The notes under the pieces are model-generated. The model was given only the letters and a program-made list of their open reading frames with translations. It ran no database searches and was not told where the DNA came from. This document shows, in pieces, positions 1-7,661 of a stretch of 61,789 nt of DNA. How positions within the stretch are numbered: position 1 is the stretch's first letter; the number at the start of each line of letters is the position of its first letter. Made by a program: the position numbers and the translations under genes. The DNA is from Candidatus Cloacimonadota bacterium (GTDB lineage: Bacteria > Cloacimonadota > Cloacimonadia > Cloacimonadales > TCS61), in assembly GCA_030621085.1 (NCBI GenBank), contig JAUXIJ010000008.1, positions 1 through 61,789 of the forward strand, read 5' to 3'.

Positions 1-1170
1 GAAGTCTATTCAGCAGATATCACAGCTTCTGTTCTTATTGAAGACTGGACAGTGCATACTCTAACAACTCCTGTTCCGCTTGTAGCTGGCAATGAATACT
101 GGATTGGTTATGATATGTCTGCCACAGGTGATCATCCGTCAAGTGTAGATGCAGGTCCTGCAACAGCAGGTAAAGGTGATTGGATGTTCTACAGTGGAGG
201 TTGGATAGAGATCAGTGTAGCTTATGCACTCGATTACAACTGGTGCATCGAAGGTGTAGTTGGATCTGGAGATGGCTTAATTGCAAAATCTCCAGTTAAT
301 GAAAGAGCAACTATTAGTGCAATGCGTTCGATGTCTGTTTCCGAAGCTCCTCTTGAAGCTGCCTTTACTCACGTAAGAAGAACAAATACTTCTTATACAA
401 CAAGAGAAACTCGTTACTTATCAGGCTACAAAGTATATCGTGATGCAGTTGAGATTGCTGAAATCACTGATCCTTCAACACTTACCTACACAGATGACGG
501 AGGACTCGATGCCGGAGATTATGAATACTATGTAACTGCCGTCTATATTGAACCTCCAGGTGAATCTATTCCTTCTAACATAGAAAGTGTAAACATCGTG
601 CTTCCTGTTCCGCAAGGTGTAGAAGCAACCTTCAACTATCCGAACGTACTTGTAACCTGGGATCCGATCGCAGATGGTAGAGACCTTGTCAGTTACAGTG
701 TGTACAGGGATGGTGTGGAAGTAGAAACCGGTATTACCACTACAATGTACGTCGATCCGGGTCTTCCCAGTGGCACTTATGTTTATACCATTACAGCAGT
801 GTACACTGGTGGCTGGGAATCTGATCAGTCTGAAGGAGCTGAAGTAATTGTAGATGATGCCAATAATATCATGATCCCGATACATACGGAACTTACCGGT
901 AACTATCCTAATCCGTTCAATCCGACTACAACCATCAAGTTTGGTCTGAAAGAAGACAGCAATGTAAGCATTAATATCTATAACATCAAAGGTGCCGTAG
1001 TAAGAACGCTTGTAGATGGTGAAATGAACAAAGCTTATCATGAAATCATCTGGGACAGTAAAGATAACGCAGGTAAGCAAGTTGGTAGCGGATTGTATTT
1101 CTACAAGATGATTTCAGAAGGCAACAGTGGTGAATATACTTCTACCAAGAAAATGATCCTTTTGAAATAA
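1..1170 (+). CDS. Exported T9SS cargo protein, C-terminal part (5' truncated by window)
   Basis: The reading frame is open from base 1, so the true start lies upstream. The visible ~390 residues hold a beta-sandwich-like segment of the kind found in secreted proteins (rich in G, Y, W), then two fibronectin-III-like repeats (YKVYRDAVEI and YSVYRDGVEV mark equivalent strands). Last comes a FlgD-like T9SS type A sorting domain containing NYPNPFNPTTTIKF and ending GLYFYKMI...MILLK. Such domains direct export through the outer membrane and surface attachment in FCB bacteria. The catalytic or binding part of the protein is outside the window, so the function is unknown. Two hairpin terminators follow the stop codon. 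Confidence 0.85.
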   Translation, partial: EVYSADITASVLIEDWTVHTLTTPVPLVAGNEYWIGYDMSATGDHPSSVDAGPATAGKGDWMFYSGGWIEISVAYALDYNWCIEGVVGSGDGLIAKSPVNERATISAMRSMSVSEAPLEAAFTHVRRTNTSYTTRETRYLSGYKVYRDAVEIAEITDPSTLTYTDDGGLDAGDYEYYVTAVYIEPPGESIPSNIESVNIVLPVPQGVEATFNYPNVLVTWDPIADGRDLVSYSVYRDGVEVETGITTTMYVDPGLPSGTYVYTITAVYTGGWESDQSEGAEVIVDDANNIMIPIHTELTGNYPNPFNPTTTIKFGLKEDSNVSINIYNIKGAVVRTLVDGEMNKAYHEIIWDSKDNAGKQVGSGLYFYKMISEGNSGEYTSTKKMILLK

Positions 1171-1180
1171 GGGAATTTAA

Positions 1181-1220
1181 CCCGACCACTCATGAGTGGT
1201 CGGGTAACTTTTCATTTCTT
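1181..1220 (+). terminator. Terminator hairpin after the first gene
   Basis: A perfect 10-bp stem (CCCGACCACT with AGTGGTCGGG, 1181-1204) with a 4-nt loop lies 11 nt after the stop codon and is followed by a T-rich stretch. It fits a rho-independent terminator, with a somewhat interrupted T tract. Confidence 0.75.
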
Positions 1221-1282
1221 TTGAAATAAATCTCAAAACCTTTCGAATGGTCACAGACCTTCGCAATGGTTGAAGTAATGGT

Positions 1283-1309
1283 GCCCCGGTTTTCCCGGGG
1301 CGTTTTTTT
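1283..1309 (+). terminator. Second rho-independent terminator
   Basis: A 7-bp GC stem (GCCCCGG with CCGGGGC) with a 5-nt loop is followed by G and seven Ts. This is a classic intrinsic terminator in series with the hairpin at 1181. Between them are two inexact direct repeats (ACCTTTCGAATGGT and ACCTTCGCAATGGT). Confidence 0.85.
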
Positions 1310-1776
1310 GTCTGAATCAGGATTTACAGGATCAAAATACCTTCATTTCTGTTATTCCCGTGAAAACGGGAATATATGAATATGTTGAATCTGGTAGTGA
1401 AGATTTCCATTTAGCAAAACAGGGGTTTTGCAGAATATGTTGTTCCCAAAGAGGGAACAGTTAAATATGCTTCGCATTTAACGTCCTAAAGCTTTGGGAA
1501 CAAGGGAAAACCAGTCTTCATTCCGTGTGCTTCGGGATTACGCCTTGGCAGGGAGGGCTTTCACGCGATCCCGCATGGCATTGTGGGAATAAGAGTAAAG
1601 ATTTGTAATGAAGCAGAAGCTTCAAAAATTATTTACTTCCCAAGCAGAAGCTTAGGAAGGAGAGACAATTATCTGGCATCTGCTGGATGACCTTGACTTA
1701 AGTTTTTTCATAGTCAACTTAATACATTATCTTTCAGACTTGTGTCAAGTCTAACATAATTTTGACTTGAGTAATT
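1310..1776. other. Intergenic, palindrome-rich, no gene seen
   Basis: About 470 bases between the plus-strand first gene and the end of a minus-strand gene. I see no credible ORF or RNA gene. It contains several short palindromes: ATTCCCG/CGGGAAT at 1354-1373, the nested set at 1441-1502, and CTTCC...GGAAG around 1636-1660. The look is that of REP-like intergenic repeats. Confidence 0.6.
1441..1502. repeat. Nested REP-like palindrome
   Basis: An outer stem GTTCCCAAAG / CTTTGGGAAC encloses an inner GTTCCC/GGGAAC option and a GTTAAAT / ATTTAAC hairpin. The same GTTCCCAAAG arms form the strong hairpin at 16281-16312, and a partial version (CTCGTTCCCATGC) occurs near 5099, so this looks like a dispersed repeat family. 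Confidence 0.55.
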
Positions 1777-3489
1777 TTATTTTTTCAGTTGCAGATATAA
1801 TTTCTCTAAAGCAGATTCCAGGTCGTTCTGCAAAAGCGGAAAACAGTATCTTTTCTTAATGATCAGGCTGTTATGTCGCAACTGCCATTTTTTACATTTT
1901 GCCAGGTGTTCCACAACCTCATCAATAACGCTTATATCCAGCCTGTCTTCAAATTCAATAGGACGTAATCTGAATTTTGAGGGTAAGTGTTCTCCCACCA
2001 GCCAGGCATAAACATTTTCGGGGTAATACCTGTGGGTAATTATGGGAGTTTCGCAAGCACAGGCTTCGATTATGGGCAGTCCTCTTCCTTCAGTTTCACT
2101 GGGCAGTGTAACCAGTGATGCTAATTGGAACAGGTCTTGTATTTTCAACGGCTTTCCCTCTTTTCTAATATAATCCGGTTTATCTAATTTGCTGAATAAA
2201 AACGAGAGAAATATTCTTGAATGAAATTCATTATCTATTGCCAGAAGCATTCTTTGAAATTCCTTAAGTAAAAAAGTGAAATATTCTTCATGACCTTTCA
2301 GGATGGGACCGGTGATCATCAGTATGATGTTCTCCATCTTACCACTTCTCAGCCAGTTATTAAACCGGGAATTTTCTAATAATGCACTTATCAATAGAAA
2401 ATCCAATTCGATCCTCTTTCTTTCAATTATTCGGGTTGGCTGCAAAATGAGAATATTATTAGCACAGAAGTCAAAAGATATGTTATCTTCCAGACTGGCA
2501 ACAAATGTATAAGGCGTTTTCTGCATCTCTTTGTTTTTAAGCACCTTCTCGATAGAAATCGAGTGCAATTCACCTTTCCTGCCGGCAATTAGCTGTTTTA
2601 CCTGGCAGAGAATATCTCTTTTTCTTTCTTCATCCGAAAGAGGTTTGAATTTTTGTGTATCGATAGCAGTGCCAATAACACCAGTAGCAGCAGGTTCGTA
2701 ATCGAATTTTTTCACCAACAGGTCAGATTGACGATAATTAATATTCAAAGCCAACCAGTTTTTTGCTTTCCAGGGATAGAGCATTTCGATAACAGAAAAG
2801 ATCTCGGGAAGGTGCGAATTCGTAAAAAAATGGTCTCGAGGACCGTGTTTGGTACCTTGATATTTAATATCTATTTCACTTTTACCTGCTTCCCAGTAGA
2901 AATCATGATTATTGGAAATGACCGGAACATCAAGATACGATGAGATCAAAACCAGAGCCAGGGCAAGAGATACATTACCCGGGTTGGAATTTGTATTAAC
3001 TACATACAGCAATTGAATACCATGTTCGGCAATATAGGTTCCTATCTGTAGGGTCAGGTATATTGTATCTTCCCAGAACTGCTTTAAAAGATCGTTATAC
3101 TGCTTTTCACCTCGTTGCAGCTTAGTATGAAAAAACAGGTTGAACAGCTTCCATTTGGCAAATCCTGCCATTCCCTGCACAGTAAAATGCCGGCATTTCT
3201 CTTTAATGGTCATATCAAATCTTTCGTCAAATTCCCCACCTATAAGATGAATATCAACTTTGGGAAGTATTTTATGGGTCAGTGTGATGTATTTGGCAAT
3301 TTCTGTGGAGACACCATCTATTCCGAATTCAAATGTAATAAAAGCGATCCCGCTACGCTCTATTCTTCGCAGGAAAGATCTATAGTTTTCCTTTCGATCA
3401 TTTACCGGTGATTTGTTCTGTAAGTTTTGTAGAAATTCATTCAGTTCGAACCATGATGTGAACTTAATATCTTTGAAATCTTCAAACAT
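1777..3489 (-). CDS. GT4-family glycosyltransferase, long form (570 aa)
   Basis: Likely a retaining glycosyltransferase with a GT-B fold, moving a sugar from a nucleotide-sugar donor. The C-terminal half carries the GT4 signature SETEGRGLPIIEA (about residue 465), the usual donor-phosphate-binding E-x7-E region, followed by CETPIITHRYYPENV. The protein lacks a signal peptide and membrane segment, so it is probably cytoplasmic. At about residue 195 it has NNHDFYWE, matching HDHDFYWE in the upstream neighbour, so the two are distant paralogues. At 570 aa it is longer than typical GT4 enzymes (350-430 aa), with extra sequence in the middle. It starts 12 nt after the neighbour's stop, with no clear ribosome site, so it is probably translationally coupled. 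The sugar and acceptor are unknown. Confidence 0.75.
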   Translation of the reverse strand: MFEDFKDIKFTSWFELNEFLQNLQNKSPVNDRKENYRSFLRRIERSGIAFITFEFGIDGVSTEIAKYITLTHKILPKVDIHLIGGEFDERFDMTIKEKCRHFTVQGMAGFAKWKLFNLFFHTKLQRGEKQYNDLLKQFWEDTIYLTLQIGTYIAEHGIQLLYVVNTNSNPGNVSLALALVLISSYLDVPVISNNHDFYWEAGKSEIDIKYQGTKHGPRDHFFTNSHLPEIFSVIEMLYPWKAKNWLALNINYRQSDLLVKKFDYEPAATGVIGTAIDTQKFKPLSDEERKRDILCQVKQLIAGRKGELHSISIEKVLKNKEMQKTPYTFVASLEDNISFDFCANNILILQPTRIIERKRIELDFLLISALLENSRFNNWLRSGKMENIILMITGPILKGHEEYFTFLLKEFQRMLLAIDNEFHSRIFLSFLFSKLDKPDYIRKEGKPLKIQDLFQLASLVTLPSETEGRGLPIIEACACETPIITHRYYPENVYAWLVGEHLPSKFRLRPIEFEDRLDISVIDEVVEHLAKCKKWQLRHNSLIIKKRYCFPLLQNDLESALEKLYLQLKK

Positions 3490-3501
3490 GGTAAAATGAG
3501 C

Positions 3502-4776
3502 TTAAAATCGAAAGAGCTCCTCCAATTTATTTTGTAGAATCGTAAATGAGAAATATTTTCTACCCAGTCCATAATTATATTCTGCTATTTCATTTTGCAG
3601 TTGTTTATTGTGGATGATCTTTTCCATTTCTGCCAGAGCATCATCGGTAAGAACGTTATCTTCCAGCATTACTATCTTAAATCCTTTACTTCCAATATCC
3701 GACCAGAAAACAGGTTGGTAATTATTTACAAAGACGGGTTTCTTTGCCAGAACGCATTCCACAAAGGCATTACCGAATCCCTCATAAGTACTGAAATACG
3801 TGCAGGCAACTGCATTGGCATAAGCATCGGAAAGATTGAATATTTTACGTCCCCGCCAGCCTTTTCCACGTTCATTCAGGATGCGTCTATGTCCAAATAC
3901 CACCTGTTTATCCAGCTTGCTTTTTTTGATGGTTTCCAGCAGTTCTTTATAATAACCCTTCCTGGCATCATCGGCAGCACTGCCTGTAACGATCAACTTT
4001 ACCCGTTTATCCTGCAGACGATGAACCATCTCGATAGCGGTTTCTATTCCCTTTCTACGTACAATGCGGGTAACCTGGAATAGCGGGATGTCTGTTTTCT
4101 CCAATCCTAAATCGGAAAGCATTGAACGGTTATATTGGCTTTTACGGGCAAATGGTTTATCAAAGTCCATTACATTGGGAACCACAACTGCATCGATGTT
4201 ATATTTCTTTTTTAGAACATCTTTGGAATAAGTATTAATAACCACATGATGTACATTTGGCAGATCCAGGGGAAATGTGGTTTTTACAATTTCTTTTACT
4301 TTTCTATGCGGTGTTTTGTACCTGTTACCCCTTTCCCAGTAGAAATCATGATCATGTGCTACAATAGGCTTGCATCCGAATTCCGCCACTTTTTTTATAG
4401 CCATACCCATGGAAAGATGGCAGGGAAGAGATGTGCTGTTTTCTGTCAGCAACACATCGATTTTCTTCTTTAATATCCATTTAAAAATATGGGCAGCAAT
4501 TTCGTTGGAAGTATCCACAAGATGATCTATCAATTCCTGCTGCTCGAACTCAGGGAAGAAGAAGGCACGATTCTGTTCCCATTCGCATTCGGGAGAAAAA
4601 AAAGATAGAGCACGCCACACACTTTCGTTTTTCTTGCCGACAATGCTTCTTTTGAACTGACCGGAGAGAATGAATATCTTATGTCCCATTTTCTTCAGGA
4701 CCTTGATCCACTTTTCAGTTTCCAGAGCTACGCCGTCGATATCTCCTATCCTTCCGATAATAACCCCAATATTCAT
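3502..4776 (-). CDS. GT4-family glycosyltransferase (424 aa)
   Basis: A GT-B glycosyltransferase. The N-terminus MNIGVIIGRIGDIDGVALET is the typical first beta strand and glycine loop. The donor domain holds QVTRIVRRKGIETAI, and STYEGFGNAFVECVLAKKP (about residue 330) is the E-x7-E signature. The motif HDHDFYWERG at about residue 140 is shared with the downstream paralogue. A good ribosome site (AAGGAG, 7 nt before ATG) supports the start. The pair could make a compatible solute or a surface glycan; some solute-making glycosyltransferases resemble this type, but the sequence alone does not decide. It is first in a two-gene unit. Confidence 0.8.
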   Translation of the reverse strand: MNIGVIIGRIGDIDGVALETEKWIKVLKKMGHKIFILSGQFKRSIVGKKNESVWRALSFFSPECEWEQNRAFFFPEFEQQELIDHLVDTSNEIAAHIFKWILKKKIDVLLTENSTSLPCHLSMGMAIKKVAEFGCKPIVAHDHDFYWERGNRYKTPHRKVKEIVKTTFPLDLPNVHHVVINTYSKDVLKKKYNIDAVVVPNVMDFDKPFARKSQYNRSMLSDLGLEKTDIPLFQVTRIVRRKGIETAIEMVHRLQDKRVKLIVTGSAADDARKGYYKELLETIKKSKLDKQVVFGHRRILNERGKGWRGRKIFNLSDAYANAVACTYFSTYEGFGNAFVECVLAKKPVFVNNYQPVFWSDIGSKGFKIVMLEDNVLTDDALAEMEKIIHNKQLQNEIAEYNYGLGRKYFSFTILQNKLEELFRF

Positions 4777-5222
4777 AGGTCAACTCCTTCTTTAAGTTAA
4801 ATGTAAAACATCTTATACTGGAATATAACTTCTATAATAAAAATAATTTAATCTTTTTTTACGGTCAAGAAAAAAATGTTGAAGTGAAAGTCTTCATTAC
4901 CTTTGTGAGGTTAATGTATAATTTTCATTATCAAAGAAAAATCCAGGACTCTTCGTCGAATGCCGTTGTAAGAATGTCTAAGAGAGAGAGGATTTTTCAT
5001 GTTAATTTCTACAGCTTACCATTTTCTTCTCTTTCATTGGTTTGAGAGGATTCTGTTTTCGCAAAGACAACCTTATAATGGTCTGAATTGAAACTTCTCT
5101 CGTTCCCATGCTCCTGCGTGGTAACGATAATATGTTACTTAACTGGTTCAAGTTTGCAGTCTGTACTAATTTTTTACTAACCCCCTTTTATTCCTCCTTA
5201 TAAAGGAGGATTAAACGGAAGG
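4777..5222. other. Intergenic region with hairpins, no gene seen
   Basis: Upstream of the glycosyltransferase pair and downstream of a beta-helix gene, both on minus, so it should hold a promoter for the former. I could not pick a convincing one. Visible structure: AAAAATCC near 4939 pairs with GGATTTTT near 4992, with CTCTT/AAGAG inside; a CTCGTTCCC half-palindrome lies near 5099; and TCCTCCTT/AAGGAGGA forms a hairpin at 5192-5210 that could end transcription of the minus-strand gene at 5223. None of these encodes a recognisable product. Confidence 0.5.
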
Positions 5223-7589
5223 TTACTTCAACAACATACATTTTCTAACATACGATTTGGATGGCGTTTGCAATTGATATAAGTAAACCCCACTGGCAAC
5301 TCTCTTCTGGTTATCATCTCTGCTGTTCCAGATCATTTCGCTGCGACCGGGACTCATGTAGCAATCCAATAAAGTTTTTACCTTTTGTCCTTTGATATTG
5401 TAGATCTCAAGTTTTACATTTCCCTCTTCAGGAAGATTGAATACTATTTTCGTCTCGGGGTTGAAGGGGTTGGGATAGTTATATAACTGGTATTGGGTAT
5501 TAGGTATTTGGTTTTGGGTTACTTCCACATAGGGCTCTGCACCATACTCATAACAACCCATATCTATTATTGCAATTCCGTCTCCGTCTCCATCCCATAC
5601 TCGGTGATTGTGCAGTAAATCCCATGGTGGTAAATACAATCCGGTAGTATCTGGTGTGCCGGTATCTATACAGGGAGAACCTTCCAGAAGTACAAAGGGA
5701 TAAGTTCCCAAACTGTCAAACAGCGGATATTCGTCTATATTGCCTTCACCCCAATTAACAATATTTGCATTATTTTGATTGTAAATGGCACTTTGGCCAC
5801 CCAATATATTACTATGCGTTATATCAATAATACTGATGATACCCTGACCGGATTTATCAAATAGAGCAATTTCATAATCACCTTCATTTCTTAATATGTT
5901 ATTTCTGAAATCTATATTTCCCTGGAACTCAATGCCAAAAGGAGATTCATTATTTATTAAAGTATTATTTGTAAAATGAACCATACCGTTGTTCAGGGAT
6001 TTAGCATAAATTGTACTTTTGCCATTGATATTAACGTTATCATAGAAGAGACAGTTATTGATATACGTATCATCGAGTTCATCATTATAATCTACATTCA
6101 TAAAAGCACTTGCCCATCCCTGCCAGTTTGTGCTAGTAGTGCTGTTATCAAAAAACTTACAGTTTTCCACAATTATATCCCCGCTGCTCATGGCATACAA
6201 ACCTGCAGAAAAAGCACTGGACCCGACACAAATGTTATTTGAGAATGTGCAATCTACTGCCTTAAAGAATGTTGTCCCATTAAACCAAGCTCCGGCATTA
6301 CCACCATCTTGCGTTTCTGTGTTATTCACAATTACATTTTTTAGTTGAATATTACCACCAGCAGTAGAACTATTTATTGCTGCTCCAATAGTTGTAATAA
6401 TACCATTTTGAATATTTATATTTTCAAATTTTATAGAATCACTATAATGTATCGATAATAAGGAAACTCCAGAAAAACCATTTTGAAAAGTAATGTTTTT
6501 AAGTAACGAGTTTTCATATCCGTTTAACGCTAGAAAAAAGGAGTAGTTACCCATTTCCCCATCGATTATTGTTGTATCAATATCTTCACCAATTATGTTT
6601 ACAAGTGCTTTACAGCCGAAAGGCAATAATTGTTGATTTGCACTTACACTATATGTACCGGAAGCAAGATGGACGGTGCGGGGATTTTCAGCATTGGAAG
6701 CGATATTCCTGACAGCCAGGTTAATAGTTTTCAGGGGATCATCCGACATTAAACCTGAATTTGTATCGTCACCATCTGGTGATACATATAAATCATTGTC
6801 TATAGGTTCAATATAACTTTCCAATATATCAAAATTATATTCCATATTTATACTTCCATTTGTATTCCCAATAAAATAATCTGTTGGGTCTGCAACAGTA
6901 AATGTATCGACAATTACAGTGAGTTCATTTATATATATTGAAGATATTAAGATTTCTATCATATATGCAGCAAAATTGTTATAGATATTGCATCGATTAT
7001 CAGAATCAAAGGTTACTTGGGAATCATCCAATATGCCTAAACCACCACCATCATATAATGCATAATTTTCTCTTATAGAACATCCAGATAAAAACACAAA
7101 TGCATCTCTGATGCACATTCCGGCAGAGTTATAAGCATAATTCTCAGTAAAAATACAATTAATCACATCACAATGAACCATTAAATTAGATTCACCCCAA
7201 ATAGAGATGCCACCACCAAAGAGAGGATAATCACCTGTACCCTGACCATTGGTAATAGTCAATCCTCTTAGACAAGTATCCGTTTCTTCTGAGACTATGC
7301 TGACACAACTCGATATACGCTGTCCATCGATGATGGTGGAATCGATATAAGCTTCGTTACCTGTGATCAGTTCCAAGCTAGCTACTGTTATATTTTTCCC
7401 ATTGTAGTTGATGTTTTCGTAATAAGTAGCTGGATATACGAGAACTGTATCGGAATCAGAGGAAGCATTGATACCTTCCTGGATGGTGGTGAAGTTGCCT
7501 GTGCCGTCTTGTTTAATATGCCAAGTAGTAGAGTATAACCACGAATTTGCAAAAACTAGCACAAATAATAATAATATTTTAGAGTTCAT
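5223..7589 (-). CDS. Exported right-handed beta-helix protein with T9SS sorting domain (788 aa)
   Basis: Begins with a signal peptide (MNSKILLLFVLVFANSWLYS). Residues ~22-90 (WHIKQDGTGNFTTIQEGINA...DTVLVYPATYYENI) form the cap seen in pectate-lyase-like beta-helix proteins. Many turns rich in N, G and I follow (for example VNCIFTENYAYNSAGM), and a second DUF1565-like start (YVSPDGDDTNSG) lies at about residue 265. The C-terminal ~85 residues are a T9SS type A sorting domain (NYPNPFNPETKIVF ... GVYLYQLQT). The role is probably surface adhesion or polysaccharide binding; no catalytic residues of a lyase can be assigned. The sorting domain is almost the same as in the genes at 10962 and 13226. 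Confidence 0.85.
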   Translation of the reverse strand: MNSKILLLFVLVFANSWLYSTTWHIKQDGTGNFTTIQEGINASSDSDTVLVYPATYYENINYNGKNITVASLELITGNEAYIDSTIIDGQRISSCVSIVSEETDTCLRGLTITNGQGTGDYPLFGGGISIWGESNLMVHCDVINCIFTENYAYNSAGMCIRDAFVFLSGCSIRENYALYDGGGLGILDDSQVTFDSDNRCNIYNNFAAYMIEILISSIYINELTVIVDTFTVADPTDYFIGNTNGSINMEYNFDILESYIEPIDNDLYVSPDGDDTNSGLMSDDPLKTINLAVRNIASNAENPRTVHLASGTYSVSANQQLLPFGCKALVNIIGEDIDTTIIDGEMGNYSFFLALNGYENSLLKNITFQNGFSGVSLLSIHYSDSIKFENINIQNGIITTIGAAINSSTAGGNIQLKNVIVNNTETQDGGNAGAWFNGTTFFKAVDCTFSNNICVGSSAFSAGLYAMSSGDIIVENCKFFDNSTTSTNWQGWASAFMNVDYNDELDDTYINNCLFYDNVNINGKSTIYAKSLNNGMVHFTNNTLINNESPFGIEFQGNIDFRNNILRNEGDYEIALFDKSGQGIISIIDITHSNILGGQSAIYNQNNANIVNWGEGNIDEYPLFDSLGTYPFVLLEGSPCIDTGTPDTTGLYLPPWDLLHNHRVWDGDGDGIAIIDMGCYEYGAEPYVEVTQNQIPNTQYQLYNYPNPFNPETKIVFNLPEEGNVKLEIYNIKGQKVKTLLDCYMSPGRSEMIWNSRDDNQKRVASGVYLYQLQTPSKSYVRKCMLLK

Positions 7590-7609
7590 AATTTCCTCGA
7601 ACTCACCCC

Positions 7610-7639
7610 AGCCCCTCTCTTCAAACCAAGAGAGGGGCT
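7610..7639. repeat. Intergenic palindrome between beta-helix genes
   Basis: An 11-bp perfect stem (AGCCCCTCTCT / AGAGAGGGGCT) with an 8-nt loop sits in the 72-bp gap between two minus-strand genes. No T tract follows on minus, so it could be a REP-like element or a processing/stability hairpin rather than a terminator. Confidence 0.6.
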
Positions 7640-7661
7640 TAAGGATGATTATATTTACAGA

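Noticed and set aside
475..1080. 201-codon minus-strand ORF
   Set aside because: Antisense shadow of the fibronectin-III/T9SS region; composition is unlike a real protein.
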